From NCBI GenBank assembly GCA_006844605.1, contig SPJN01000002.1, positions 80,337 to 144,336 on the forward strand: a DNA stretch of 64,000 bases, read 5' to 3'. The DNA is from Hyphomicrobiales bacterium (GTDB lineage: Bacteria; Pseudomonadota; Alphaproteobacteria; SPJN01). Shown piece after piece: positions 9,162 to 18,559 of the stretch (positions within the stretch are counted from its first letter, which is position 1; each line of letters starts with the position of its first letter). The position numbers and the translations under genes were made by a program. The notes under the pieces are model-generated. The model was not told the origin of the DNA. It was given only the letters and a program-made list of their open reading frames with translations, and searched no databases.

Positions 9162-10277
9162 CTATTGGCTTTTGCCACGTGCTTCAACAGGCCATATGTC
9201 GATTAGCCGGTCGTCCTGCACCACATGGATTTGATCATACAGATTTACCGTTGGGTCGCAGTGCGGGACGGTGATTGCTGCGCGAGAGGCAAGCGGTAAC
9301 CCATTCGCGCCATCAGGCAATTTGATGCCGCCATGTTCATCCCCCATGAAGAAATATTTTGACCCGTCAGGCGCGCCGTTATGAACAACAGGTCGTGGCC
9401 CATCGGTGGCGAAACTTTTGAAGCCGCCGTCGGTGGTGACATAGCCTTGCTGGTTGGCGCTGATAACGGTGACATCAACAAACAGCGCGGGGTCAAAGTC
9501 TGGGCTGCTGCCTTCGGGGCCATACAGGTCAAGATATTCGCGGTCCATCACGCAATAGCTGCCTGCCTGCAATTCTGTGATAACACCAAGCGCAGGCTCA
9601 ATATCATAGGTGCCGGTACCGCCACCCGATATGATGGTGATGTTGAGGCCAGCTGCGGCGGCGCTATCCAATGCAGTTTTGATCATCTTGGCAGATGCTG
9701 CGGCGGCGGCCCTGCGTTCCTCAAAACTTTCAATATGCATGACGTGTCCGGCATAGGCCTGAAATCCACGCAAGCTAAGGTTGCTGGCGCTTTCGACCAT
9801 CATGGCCAGCTCAGTCGAAGGTTTGCCCACATCTGCACCTGTGCGCCCGGTGCCGACATTCAGATCAACCATGACAGACAGTGTGTAATCCGCCGCTGCA
9901 CAGGCGCGGTTCAGGCGCGCAACACAGTCAGGGTGATCAACCACCAAACATAGATGATCCATCTGTTGCCCCAGCGTGATGGCGCGGCTGAAGGATTGAT
10001 CCGTAACCTGTGGAGAGGTCACCAGAATATCATTAATACCAGCGGCGGCCATGGCTTCAGCCTCGCCCAATTTGGCCGTGCATATGCCCTGCGCACCACG
10101 GGCAAGCTGGGCCTTCACAATGGTGCTGCATTTGTGGGTCTTGGCGTGGGGGCGCAGCACCAAATTGTGTTGCGCACAATGGGCTGCCATGCGGTCCAGA
10201 TTCGCTTCAAACTGCGCCAGATTAAGGATGAGCGCGGGCGTGGCGATGGCGGCGCGATTGATAGTGCTGCTGGTCAT
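9162..10277 (-). CDS. DSD1-family PLP enzyme (D-threonine / D-3-hydroxyaspartate aldolase-like)
   Basis: A 371-aa fold-type III PLP enzyme: alanine-racemase-like barrel with the RPHAKTHK motif (Schiff-base Lys about 46) and a C-terminal D-serine-dehydratase-like domain. The metal site near the C terminus reads His339-Cys-Asp341. His and Asp two apart fits the D-threonine aldolase arrangement, whereas D-serine dehydratases use His and Cys two apart, so an aldolase acting on a D-beta-hydroxy amino acid is favoured by inference. TAGGGGGAAA precedes the ATG. Upstream gap 10278-10454 also serves the divergent pilus operon. Confidence 0.85.
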   Translation of the reverse strand: MTSSTINRAAIATPALILNLAQFEANLDRMAAHCAQHNLVLRPHAKTHKCSTIVKAQLARGAQGICTAKLGEAEAMAAAGINDILVTSPQVTDQSFSRAITLGQQMDHLCLVVDHPDCVARLNRACAAADYTLSVMVDLNVGTGRTGADVGKPSTELAMMVESASNLSLRGFQAYAGHVMHIESFEERRAAAAASAKMIKTALDSAAAAGLNITIISGGGTGTYDIEPALGVITELQAGSYCVMDREYLDLYGPEGSSPDFDPALFVDVTVISANQQGYVTTDGGFKSFATDGPRPVVHNGAPDGSKYFFMGDEHGGIKLPDGANGLPLASRAAITVPHCDPTVNLYDQIHVVQDDRLIDIWPVEARGKSQ

Positions 10278-10454
10278 GGTTATTTCCCCCTAAATTCAAG
10301 GGCATAGTCACTGGTCGGAGTGGCGGATTCAAGTGATTTCCACAGCTAACTTATTGTTAAACCTTTCTCGCCATAGTCCTAACTGTGATTGGCAAGGCGT
10401 TGCTGATCAGTGGACACAGCCCGGTAAGGGCAAAATTGGGAGTGGAGTTGACTT

Positions 10455-10970
10455 ATGTCGAAGTTCTTTTCGAAAAAACTGGCAACAGCGGGCGCAGCAT
10501 TTGCGGTTGGCGCGGTTGGCCTGACAGCCCCCGGCGCGTTTGCCGGTTCGGGCAATGATTCATTTTCGGTCACAGCGAATGTTGTGGATACTTGCACAAT
10601 TTCTGCCGCTGATATGGCGTTCGGTGATTATGACCCCCTGTCGGTAACACCGACGGTTGGGACATCTAACCTGACTGTATCATGTACGTTGTTGGCCCCT
10701 TATACGATTGAGCTTGATGCCGGTGTTGGCGATAGCGCGACGACAACAGCACGTCAGATGGAAAATGCAGGTGGTGACCAGCTGGAATATTCCATCTTCC
10801 AAGACGTAACACACTTGCTGTTGTGGGGGCTGGCTATTGACACGCTCGAAGTGAGCGGCATTGGGACCGGCCTGCCAGTCCCCACCACCATGTTTGGACA
10901 AATCGTTGCAAACCAACAGGTTGCTTCAGGTGCCTATTCAGACACCGTTACTGCAACGATTAATTTCTGA
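10455..10970 (+). CDS. Spore coat U (SCPU) domain pilin-like subunit
   Basis: An exported 171-aa protein with signal peptide (AFA cleavage site near residue 30) and an SCPU domain: paired Cys, FGDYDP motif, beta-rich body and a C-terminal beta strand (DTVTATINF) of the donor-strand type. SCPU proteins are subunits of archaic chaperone-usher fibres, not spore proteins, outside Myxococcus. It heads the operon ahead of chaperone and usher and is followed by its own terminator, which would make it the most abundant product and so the likely main shaft subunit. GGAGT lies upstream of the ATG. Confidence 0.88.
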   Translation: MSKFFSKKLATAGAAFAVGAVGLTAPGAFAGSGNDSFSVTANVVDTCTISAADMAFGDYDPLSVTPTVGTSNLTVSCTLLAPYTIELDAGVGDSATTTARQMENAGGDQLEYSIFQDVTHLLLWGLAIDTLEVSGIGTGLPVPTTMFGQIVANQQVASGAYSDTVTATINF

Positions 10971-10990
10971 TCCGCCAACGGTCTGAAGTT

Positions 10991-11016
10991 GCCCCACCTT
11001 ATGGGTGGGGCTTTTT
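10991..11016 (+). terminator. Attenuating terminator between major subunit and chaperone genes
   Basis: An eight-base-pair G/C stem (GCCCCACC with GGTGGGGC) followed by five T. It sits between the first SCPU gene and the chaperone gene, where partial termination would set subunit excess over assembly proteins. Confidence 0.8.
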
Positions 11017-11059
11017 CAGGCCCGCCGCACTATGGTTAATCAGCGATAAGGAAAAGGTT

Positions 11060-11833
11060 ATGAGTATTTGGTCTCACGCTTGGTTGAAAGCCGCTGCGAT
11101 CGCGGTCGTGACGATCCTGATCAGTAGCTGGGCGCGCGCCGCCGCGCCAGTGCAGGTTACGCCGGTGCAATATGTCATCGACAAGGGCCGTCCAATCGTT
11201 TCGATGACCATCAAAAGCAGCGGCGATGAACGACAATTATTTCAGGTGGACTTGCGTGAATGGCATGTCGTTGACGGCACAGCCACGCTGACACCGGTAC
11301 AGAGCGGCATGATCGTTACCCCGCCTGTGTTTGAGATCAAGGGTGGTGAAACGCAGATCGTGCGCCTTGGGTTGACAGGCCCTGTCGACACAAGTGCACA
11401 GGAAAAGACCTGGCGTGTGATCCTGCGTGATATTTCACCCAAGCCTGAGGCCGGTGGCTCAACAATGTTTGTGCGTATGAATATTTCAATGCCGGTATTC
11501 TTACCTGCCGATAACCCCCAACCGATTAACGTCGCCACAACTGCCACATGGCAGGACGATAGAAGCATTAAGATTTCGTGCGAAAATAATTCAAACCGTC
11601 ATGGTCATATTGTTGATGCAACGCTGCTTGATGCCAATGGTGATGCCATCGTCAGTCGCAACCTGTCGCATTATGTCTTGCCGCAAGAGCGGAACGAAAC
11701 CTTGCTGACGATTCCCACAGAAGATGATGAGCAAACGCAGGCTTTGCGACAGGCCACCCATATCAGCCTGACCGTTCGCAATCATGTGTCGAAAGAGGTT
11801 ACTGATCTTGTTGTGCCGCTGGGCCACAAATAG
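11060..11833 (+). CDS. Periplasmic pilus chaperone (PapD-like, archaic type)
   Basis: A 257-aa exported chaperone with a signal peptide ending near ARA (about residue 27) and two immunoglobulin-like domains. The first shows P-x-VTP-VQYVID and the strand ending GGETQIVRLGL that contributes the donor strand to subunits; the F1-G1 region precedes the Arg-rich KTWRVILRDI strand. It caps SCPU subunits in the periplasm and hands them to the usher. The usher frame begins inside its last 50 bases, so the two are translationally coupled. Confidence 0.88.
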   Translation: MSIWSHAWLKAAAIAVVTILISSWARAAAPVQVTPVQYVIDKGRPIVSMTIKSSGDERQLFQVDLREWHVVDGTATLTPVQSGMIVTPPVFEIKGGETQIVRLGLTGPVDTSAQEKTWRVILRDISPKPEAGGSTMFVRMNISMPVFLPADNPQPINVATTATWQDDRSIKISCENNSNRHGHIVDATLLDANGDAIVSRNLSHYVLPQERNETLLTIPTEDDEQTQALRQATHISLTVRNHVSKEVTDLVVPLGHK

Positions 11834-14258
11834 GGGCCTATGGTCCGTTGTAGCTGCCATGGTGATGTTTGGCGGCACTTTCGCCGCCGCGCAAGAGCAA
11901 GGCGGCGAAAGGCCTGTGCGCGAAGACTGGCAGGTTATGGCGTTGCTTGAAGAAGGGGCAGACCAATTGCCGCCTGATGAATTGGCGGCCTTTTGGGGCA
12001 ATGATGTGCCCGATGACAAGTCGCTTTTATTGGGCGGGCCGGAAAGTTTATTGTTGTCATTTGCAGTGAACGGCACATCGCTTAATTATTTTGATCTTGT
12101 CTATGTCACCCGCGATGGCCGCGCCTATGTGCGCGGTGATGTGCTTGAATCCATGCGGATTGTACCGCCCCCTGCTGGGCGCTTGCCAAAGGGTGTGGTG
12201 GCAGGGTTTCACCCCATTCATCTGGTGCCCGGTCTTGTCTATGAAATTGACCGTCAGGCCCTGCAACTTGATATCGCCTGTGCGGCGGCCTGTTTCAAAA
12301 TCACTGAGCTGTCGGCGCGCTATACAGCCATAACGGCAACGCCAACCCAGATCGGTAATGGCGGCTTTGTGAATTATGATGCCAATGTCGAATATCGTGA
12401 TTTCGACTTTGATATTACCAGTCTGTTTGAGGTTGGATATTTTGACGAGCATGGCTCCTTCCTGACGACATTTGCAGCACAGGATTTGGCCAACAGCGCC
12501 ACGGCCCTGCGGTTGGAAACCAGCTTCACCATTGATGATCAGGCGCAGCGACGCAGGCTTGTGTTGGGGGATTCGATTTCCCGCAACGCGGTGTGGAGCC
12601 AACCCGTCCGCTTTGCTGGCGTGCGCTATGGAAATGAATTTTCTATGACCCCCGGATTTGTCAGCCTGCCATCACCTGATTTCGCGGGCGAGGCAGCCTT
12701 GCCATCCACCATCGATGTGTTTGTTGATGGCGTGCGGCGCTTTACATCTGAGGTTCCCGCCGGACCTTATCAGGTGCGCGATCTGCCTGTGTTAAGCGGT
12801 ACGGGCGAGGCGCAGATCATCGTGCGTGATGTGTTGGGGCGCGAACAGGTTTATACAGAATCTTATGCGTTGGGGCGGGCAATGTTACGCCCGGGTCTGT
12901 CTGACTGGTCAATCTCTGCAGGTGTGTTGCGCGAAGATTTTGCCGTCCGCTCCGGCACATATGGAGACGGGTTTGTTGATGCGATTTATGCGCAGGGCAT
13001 ATCCACCGAATTGACGGTCGAAATGCAGGGGCAGTTGTCTTCTGATGTCGGTAGCGCAGGGGCCGGTGTTACCTATGCCAAGCCGGGCTTTGGCGTGTTC
13101 AGCCTGGCAGCGGCTTTGTCCAAAACCGATGAGGATATGGGAAGTTATCTTGGTGCCGGGTGGGACTGGTCCTATGGGGCGGTGTCGTTTTCAACCAATA
13201 TTGAAACAGCCAGTGCGCCGTTCAGGGCCTTGGGGCAGGACTTGACCCGCGATGCAGATAAATATCGGTGGCGCGTGCGCGGCGGTGTGCGGATCGGTGA
13301 TGGCAATCTATCTGCCAGCTATGTCGATCTGAAAAGGCGCGGGCGGTCGGATTTCCGCTCTATCAGTTTGGGGCTGACGACCCGGTTGTCCCGGCGTTTT
13401 TCTGTATCGGTCAATGGTTTTCGCCAGATAAAGCCAACCCGGTCTGATACGGTGTTGCTGTCTGTGTCCGCTGCATTCGGTGCCGGACGGGTTGGCGGCC
13501 TGTCTGCAAAAAAGGACAGGGCAGGCCAATATAGCATCTCAGCCTCTGTGCAGGAATCAGCACCGGTAGAAGGTGGCTTCGGCTATCGGCTGCGCGTTGG
13601 GCAGGATGACAAGGCGCGCTTTTCCGACGGCACGTTAAGTTATCGTGGTGACATTATTGAAAGTTCAATTGGCTGGTCTGATGCGCAGCGTCAAACACAA
13701 TTGCGCGGTACGGCACGCGGCGGCTTGGTGATGGCCGATGGTCACGTGCGATTGTCTCGCTATGTCACGTCCAGTTTTGCGATTGTCGATGTTGCAGATA
13801 TTGAAGGTGTGCGTGTTTATGCCGACCGCAGATTGGCTGGTCGGACCGGCGCTGGCGGAACAATTGCTGTTACCCAGTTGCGCCCGTGGGAAAAGAATGT
13901 GATCAGCATCGAAGGGGCCGACTTGCCACTGGATTGGCCCGTCACACAATTTGATTACGATATTGTTCCCGCAAATCGCACAGGGCATTTCCTGAAGATT
14001 GAAGGCAGCGTTGGCCGATCCGCCGTGATGAGCTTGCGTTTGGTGGATGGCACCAGCCCCCCGGTGGGTGCGCGCATCACATTCGATGATAGTGAAGATA
14101 CCTATTTTGTGGGTGAGGAGGGGTATTCCTTCGTCGCAAGTTTACCGCAGACCACATCCGTAACGGTAGCGTGGCCCAACGGGTCGTGTCAGGCGCAGCT
14201 TTCATTGCCAGCCAATGATGTGCCGCAAATCATGTTGGGAGAGGTGATATGTCGTTAG
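11784..14258 (+). CDS. Outer-membrane usher of an SCPU chaperone-usher pilus
   Basis: An 824-aa usher that secretes and orders chaperone-delivered subunits. After a signal peptide (cleavage near AAA-Q, about residue 37) come the N-terminal chaperone-binding domain, the beta-barrel with the plug region around the PSTIDVFVDG strand, and a C-terminal beta domain with a terminal Cys pair (GSCQAQL...GEVICR). No good ribosome site is seen at the ATG 11784, which overlaps the chaperone gene by 50 bases; later Met codons would remove the signal peptide. It overlaps the next gene by 10 bases. Confidence 0.9.
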   Translation: MCRKRLLILLCRWATNRGLWSVVAAMVMFGGTFAAAQEQGGERPVREDWQVMALLEEGADQLPPDELAAFWGNDVPDDKSLLLGGPESLLLSFAVNGTSLNYFDLVYVTRDGRAYVRGDVLESMRIVPPPAGRLPKGVVAGFHPIHLVPGLVYEIDRQALQLDIACAAACFKITELSARYTAITATPTQIGNGGFVNYDANVEYRDFDFDITSLFEVGYFDEHGSFLTTFAAQDLANSATALRLETSFTIDDQAQRRRLVLGDSISRNAVWSQPVRFAGVRYGNEFSMTPGFVSLPSPDFAGEAALPSTIDVFVDGVRRFTSEVPAGPYQVRDLPVLSGTGEAQIIVRDVLGREQVYTESYALGRAMLRPGLSDWSISAGVLREDFAVRSGTYGDGFVDAIYAQGISTELTVEMQGQLSSDVGSAGAGVTYAKPGFGVFSLAAALSKTDEDMGSYLGAGWDWSYGAVSFSTNIETASAPFRALGQDLTRDADKYRWRVRGGVRIGDGNLSASYVDLKRRGRSDFRSISLGLTTRLSRRFSVSVNGFRQIKPTRSDTVLLSVSAAFGAGRVGGLSAKKDRAGQYSISASVQESAPVEGGFGYRLRVGQDDKARFSDGTLSYRGDIIESSIGWSDAQRQTQLRGTARGGLVMADGHVRLSRYVTSSFAIVDVADIEGVRVYADRRLAGRTGAGGTIAVTQLRPWEKNVISIEGADLPLDWPVTQFDYDIVPANRTGHFLKIEGSVGRSAVMSLRLVDGTSPPVGARITFDDSEDTYFVGEEGYSFVASLPQTTSVTVAWPNGSCQAQLSLPANDVPQIMLGEVICR

Positions 14259-14752
14259 GCCGTTTTCTTGTTGTAGGATTGTTTGCCTTGCTGGCCTCAA
14301 TGTTTTGGGCTGATCGGGCGAATGCCACATGTACGGCATTGGGCTGTAGTTGCGGTGTCAGCGTTGGCACAATGTCGTTCGGGACTTATGACCCGCAAGA
14401 CCTTTCACCGCATGATGGGGTGGGAACCGTCACAGTGACCTGCACCGCATTGTTACTGGGTGGCGAGGTGGCCTATGAGATCGACATTGATCAGGGGTCT
14501 GCAGGCAGTTTCAGTCCCCGTACACTAGAAAATGGTGGCGACACGGTGGACTATAATCTGTTCGCAGATTCAGGGCGCACCCAGATTTGGGGTGATGGCG
14601 GCGGCGGAACGGTCACGGTATCTGATGGTTATTCATTTTTGTTGGGATTGGTGATCATCCGAAACTACACCCTTTACGGACGGATCCCGGCAAGCCAAAT
14701 TGTGCCGTCCGGCAGTTATGACGATACGCTGACCGTTACCGTGACGTTCTAA
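14249..14752 (+). CDS. Second SCPU-domain subunit (possible tip/minor pilin)
   Basis: An exported 167-aa SCPU protein with signal peptide (ANA cleavage near residue 27), CTALGCSCGV Cys cluster and MSFGTYDPQD motif matching the first subunit, and a C-terminal DTLTVTVTF strand. GGGAG precedes the ATG, which overlaps the usher end, so its level is tied to the usher. The extra Cys and position after the usher suggest a minor or tip subunit, but this is inference. Confidence 0.87.
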   Translation: MSLGRFLVVGLFALLASMFWADRANATCTALGCSCGVSVGTMSFGTYDPQDLSPHDGVGTVTVTCTALLLGGEVAYEIDIDQGSAGSFSPRTLENGGDTVDYNLFADSGRTQIWGDGGGGTVTVSDGYSFLLGLVIIRNYTLYGRIPASQIVPSGSYDDTLTVTVTF

Positions 14753-14771
14753 ACCACAATCAGAAGCCCCC

Positions 14772-15647
14772 TTATGGAAGGGCGTTGCCGCGCCCCACTG
14801 CAACACGAAAACTGATCAGCTTACCTGTGCGTGCCGTGGTCTTGCCGGGGTCTGATTCCGTTGCAATCAGGATCATAAGGTCATGTCCATCTTCGCCGCC
14901 CAACATACAGGCAAAGGGTGTCATGCCATCGCCATCACACTCAATCTCGATCGTGTCGAGAACATCGCCACCTTCTGCGATGCGGTTAACCGTGCGGGAG
15001 CCGGGCGAGGTGATCCAAATCGCCCCTTCGGCATCCATGCAAATGCCATCAGGCGTCATGCCGGGCAGATCAGCCCAGACGCGCTTTTCGGTCAGGCTGC
15101 CATCATCTTGTACGGTGAAAGCGGTCAACTTTTGGCCAAAGCTTTCCCCGACGATCAAGGTCTTGCCATCAGCAGTCATGACGGTGCCGTTTGGAAAGAA
15201 AACATCATCATCAACCTTGCGTACCTTGCCATCCGGTGTGGCAAGGATCAGGCAGGTTGGCTTGGGCTTGATAGGGTGGTCATAAAGGTCAAAGCCGAAA
15301 TTGCCGACATAGGCATTGCCCTTGGGGTCCACCAACATGTCATTGCAAATATGGTCGGCAAGGTCAGACAGATCAGCATGGATGGATAAGCTGCCATCTG
15401 CTTCCTGCCGTAGCAGTTTCTTGTCCTGCATGGATACGATCAGCAGCTGGCCATCGGGCAACCAGCCAAGGCCGGAGGGATGGGCGGGCACTTCAGCGAC
15501 CAGTTCTAGCGGCGCGCCGGGCACAGTGATGCGCCAGACCTTGCCGTCATGCATGTCAGAGAAATACAGGCTGTTGTCGCGCCAGCGCGGGCCTTCGCCA
15601 AAACGCAAACCCTCAACCCATATTGTGCCGTCTTGCCAGCCAGTCAT
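14772..15647 (-). CDS. SMP-30/gluconolactonase-family protein
   Basis: A 291-aa six-bladed beta-propeller of the SMP-30 / LRE family, hydrolysing sugar lactones with a bound divalent metal. Visible family elements are the EGPRW (metal-binding Glu) start, the ND-type Asn-Asp of CNDMLVDPKGNAYVGN, FPNGTVMTADG, and the DGICMDAEGAIW blade. ATG 15647 is preferred over 15668 because a GGGGGCG ribosome site lies at 15653-15660. It is convergent with the pilus operon. The exact lactone is unknown. Confidence 0.87.
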   Translation of the reverse strand: MTGWQDGTIWVEGLRFGEGPRWRDNSLYFSDMHDGKVWRITVPGAPLELVAEVPAHPSGLGWLPDGQLLIVSMQDKKLLRQEADGSLSIHADLSDLADHICNDMLVDPKGNAYVGNFGFDLYDHPIKPKPTCLILATPDGKVRKVDDDVFFPNGTVMTADGKTLIVGESFGQKLTAFTVQDDGSLTEKRVWADLPGMTPDGICMDAEGAIWITSPGSRTVNRIAEGGDVLDTIEIECDGDGMTPFACMLGGEDGHDLMILIATESDPGKTTARTGKLISFRVAVGRGNALP

Positions 15648-15698
15648 TATTCCGCCCCCAGTTTGCATTTGTTTGGGGGCAGAATAATCAGAATGGAT

Positions 15699-16538
15699 CT
15701 AAGCTGCCAATTCTTTATTGGAGCGTTTGCCCATAAAGCCCAAAATGCGGAAGTAGAGATTGGGGAACCAACGCACTATGCGTGTAATGATGTGGGCATC
15801 AAGGCCGATCATGACGCGCTTTTTGTTCTTCTCAATACCGTTCAGAATCACATTGGCTGCTTCTTCAGGTGTGGTGCGGGCAATTTTTTCAAATGCTACT
15901 CCCGGATCCTCATTGCCGCGGGCGCTTGCAACATCGGCTTCCATGCGGGCATTGCGGGCGATGTTGGTTTTAATCCCGCCCGGATGCACGGTTGTGACGT
16001 TGACACCTTTGCCTTCAACTTCGTGGGCCAGGCTTTCATTAAAGCCACGCACTGCGAATTTTGAGGCACAATAGGCTGATTGCGTCGGCACGCCGATAAA
16101 GCCGAACAGAGACGAGATGTTGATAATATGCCCATGATCTTTTTCAAGCATATGGGGTAGCGACGCTTTTGTGCCATGCACAACACCCCAGAAATTGATG
16201 TCCATCAGCCATTCCATATTCTCATATGACATGGTGTCTGTGTTGGCAGCCAGCGCCACACCGGCATTATTGAACACCAGATCAATGCCGCCCTGGGTTT
16301 GAATGGTTTCTGCCATCAAATCTTCAACTGCTTCGCGATTGGCGACATCCAATTTGCGTGAAATGACATTGATCTGCTTGGCACGCACCATCTGGGCGGT
16401 TTCTTCCAGACCTTCTTCGTTTACATCGGAAATCACCACGGCCTTGGCACCGCGATTGGCAAGTTCCAACGCCAATGCCCGACCAATGCCTGAACCTGCG
16501 CCGGTTACAAAGGCGACCTGATCTTTAATCTGTGTCAT
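15699..16538 (-). CDS. SDR-family oxidoreductase
   Basis: A 279-aa short-chain dehydrogenase with TGAGSGIG (12-19), NNAG (90-93), Ser142/143 and Tyr156-x3-Lys160. The C-terminal extension with a hydrophobic, basic tail (about IITRIVRWFPNLYFRIL) is typical of lipid- or acyl-linked SDRs of this length. ATG 16538 has GAGGG upstream; the longer frame adds non-family residues. It is divergent from an HSL-family hydrolase across a region with a palindromic operator candidate. Substrate unknown. Confidence 0.88.
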   Translation of the reverse strand: MTQIKDQVAFVTGAGSGIGRALALELANRGAKAVVISDVNEEGLEETAQMVRAKQINVISRKLDVANREAVEDLMAETIQTQGGIDLVFNNAGVALAANTDTMSYENMEWLMDINFWGVVHGTKASLPHMLEKDHGHIINISSLFGFIGVPTQSAYCASKFAVRGFNESLAHEVEGKGVNVTTVHPGGIKTNIARNARMEADVASARGNEDPGVAFEKIARTTPEEAANVILNGIEKNKKRVMIGLDAHIITRIVRWFPNLYFRILGFMGKRSNKELAA

Positions 16539-16879
16539 GAAATTACCCTCAATATCTAAGGCGGCCCGATCATGCCGGGCCGGAACGATCCATAATCCGA
16601 TCCCACCCCCTAACAAAACAGGGCGGGACGCTTAATCTGATAAATTATCACCCAAATACTTTACGCGGCTTTCGCAGTCAATGCGGCGGCTGACCAAAGT
16701 GTGCGGGCTGACATCCCATTTGTGCGCAGGCTGATCCCTGCTCCTCCAATTATGTCATTTACAGTAATGTAAATAGCTGGCAAATAAAAGGCGACAAATC
16801 CGCCGCTGGTTCCGATTGCGCCAAAAACCGGGTATAAGGAGCGCCAGTTGCATGTATTTTTTTGGTTGGAGGCAAGATT
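16539..16879. promoter_or_regulatory. Divergent intergenic region with a perfect palindrome
   Basis: No gene is seen in these 341 bases. At 16757-16774 lies ATTTACA-GTAA-TGTAAAT, a perfect 7-base inverted repeat with a 4-base centre, of the size and symmetry of a dimeric repressor operator. A second, smaller palindrome GATAA-A-TTATC is at 16639-16649. The first site is about 105 bases ahead of the hydrolase gene and about 220 bases ahead of the SDR gene. Confidence 0.5.
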
Positions 16880-17848
16880 ATGAGCTTTGGGGCCTTTATG
16901 GTGCGCGGTTTTATGCGCGCGTTCCTACGTCCGCAGATTCACAAGGATGCAGAGATTGATCCTGTGGTATTGCGCAATCAAATCGACAAACAGTCAGGTC
17001 GCATGAAATGGCCGGATTTTATTGAGGTTGAGGAAGTAACAGCAAACGGCGTGCGCTGCCTGTGGATTACGCCGCCGGATGCCCATCCGGACAAGGTGTT
17101 TTATTACCTGCATGGCGGTGGTTATATTTTCGGCCATCCCGACACAACCCATAAGGATTTGTTGTGGCGTTTGGCTGTGGCCTGCGGATGCAAGGTGTTT
17201 GCGCTTGATTACCGCCTTGCGCCGGAACATCCGTTTCCCGCCGCGATTGAGGACAGCGTGGCAGGCTATCGCTATCTGTTGGATCAGGGCTATGACGCCG
17301 GCGCGATTGGTATCGGCGGCGACAGCGCCGGGGGTGGCTTGACCTTCGGAACTTTGTTCCAGTTGAAGGATGAGCATTTGCCCCTTCCCGCCTGTGCTGT
17401 TGGTTTGTCACCGTGGACCGATTTGTTGGGCACGGGTGAAACCCTGCGCACAAATTTGAATACCGATTACATGATCCCGGGTGAGAAAATCGCAGAGACC
17501 GCCAAAATGTATTATGGCGATGTCGACCCGATGACACCTCAGGCGTCACCGCTTTATGGTGATTATACGGGGATGCCGCCAACACTGATCCAGTGCAGCA
17601 AGACCGAAGTGCTGTATGATGACAGCCGTCGTTTGGCAGCCAAGATTGATGCCGCAGGCGTGCCTGTCGTACTTGATCCCTATGACAAGCTGCCCCATGT
17701 CTGGCAGGCATTGGCCCGCTTCATTCCTGAGGGTCGCGAGGCCATTCATGAAATCGGGTTGTTTGTGCGCGGTCATCAGCGTGCGAAACCGCGCGCGATT
17801 GCTGATCAGAACGCAGCAGCTAAATTGCTGCCCCAAGCGGCTGAATAG
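16880..17848 (+). CDS. Alpha/beta hydrolase, hormone-sensitive-lipase family
   Basis: A 322-aa esterase of bacterial family IV. The oxyanion-hole motif HGGG is at 78-81 and the nucleophile elbow GDSAGG has Ser149; Asp and His follow in the DPYDKLPHVW region. ATG 16880 follows TTGGAGG at 16865-16871, which argues against a start six codons earlier. It acts on short-chain acyl esters by family knowledge. It is only six bases ahead of queC, so queC may be read from this promoter. Confidence 0.9.
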   Translation: MSFGAFMVRGFMRAFLRPQIHKDAEIDPVVLRNQIDKQSGRMKWPDFIEVEEVTANGVRCLWITPPDAHPDKVFYYLHGGGYIFGHPDTTHKDLLWRLAVACGCKVFALDYRLAPEHPFPAAIEDSVAGYRYLLDQGYDAGAIGIGGDSAGGGLTFGTLFQLKDEHLPLPACAVGLSPWTDLLGTGETLRTNLNTDYMIPGEKIAETAKMYYGDVDPMTPQASPLYGDYTGMPPTLIQCSKTEVLYDDSRRLAAKIDAAGVPVVLDPYDKLPHVWQALARFIPEGREAIHEIGLFVRGHQRAKPRAIADQNAAAKLLPQAAE

Positions 17849-17854
17849 CGGCAT

Positions 17855-18559
17855 ATGGCGAAACAAAGTCGGGCGCTGGTGCTTTTTTCCGGCGGGCAGG
17901 ACAGTGCGACCTGCCTTGCCTGGGCGCTCGACCGGTATGATTATGTGGAAACCGTCGGCTTTGATTATGGGCAACGCCATAAGATTGAGCTGACGGCCCG
18001 CGATCAGGTGCGTAATGCGCTGGTTGAAAAATTCCCTGAATGGGCAGTGCATCTTGGCCCCGACCATATGCTTGATGCCCGCGTGCTGGGTGCCTTGGGC
18101 GAAACAGCACTGACCCATGATGCGGAAATTCGCATGGGCGAAGATGGCCTACCCACCACCTTTGTCCCCGGGCGAAACTTGTTGTTTCTGGTGTTGGCGG
18201 GGGCGCTTGGCTATCGGCGCGGTATTGATGTGCTTGTCGGCGGTATGTGCGAGACGGATTATTCCGGCTATCCCGATTGCCGCGACAGCACAATGGCGGC
18301 GATGGAAGCTGCCTTGGGCGCAGGCATGGCCCGCCCAACCGAGGTTAAGACCCCGCTGATGTTTTTGACCAAGGCGCAAACATGGGCACTGGCCCATGAT
18401 TTGGGCGGCATGATGCTGGTCGATTTGATCCGCGAGGATAGCCACACCTGTTACAATGGCGTGCGTGATGGCTTGCATGATTGGGGTTATGGTTGCGGCA
18501 CATGCCCGGCGTGTGAGCTGCGTGCCAATGGCTATCGCGAATGGACCGCAAACGACTGA
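17855..18559 (+). CDS. queC: 7-cyano-7-deazaguanine synthase
   Basis: Converts 7-carboxy-7-deazaguanine to preQ0 using ATP and ammonia, in queuosine biosynthesis. The PP-loop SGGQDS is at 12-17; the FDYGQRH segment follows; zinc ligands are Cys199, Cys214, Cys217 and Cys220 in the family spacing. At 234 aa it has normal length. queD and queF follow on the same strand; queE, which makes its substrate, is not in the window. Confidence 0.96.
   Translation: MAKQSRALVLFSGGQDSATCLAWALDRYDYVETVGFDYGQRHKIELTARDQVRNALVEKFPEWAVHLGPDHMLDARVLGALGETALTHDAEIRMGEDGLPTTFVPGRNLLFLVLAGALGYRRGIDVLVGGMCETDYSGYPDCRDSTMAAMEAALGAGMARPTEVKTPLMFLTKAQTWALAHDLGGMMLVDLIREDSHTCYNGVRDGLHDWGYGCGTCPACELRANGYREWTAND

Noticed and set aside
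10455-14752. Sporulation genes because of the spore coat U domain
   Set aside because: The domain marks archaic chaperone-usher pilins here; chaperone and usher genes are present and no sporulation genes are.
14768-14781. Hairpin CCCTT-ATGG-AAGGG as terminator of the pilus operon
   Set aside because: Only five base pairs and no T tract; it overlaps the end of the SMP-30 gene.
16639-16649. GATAA-A-TTATC palindrome as an operator
   Set aside because: Only 11 bases in an AT-rich patch, easily due to chance.
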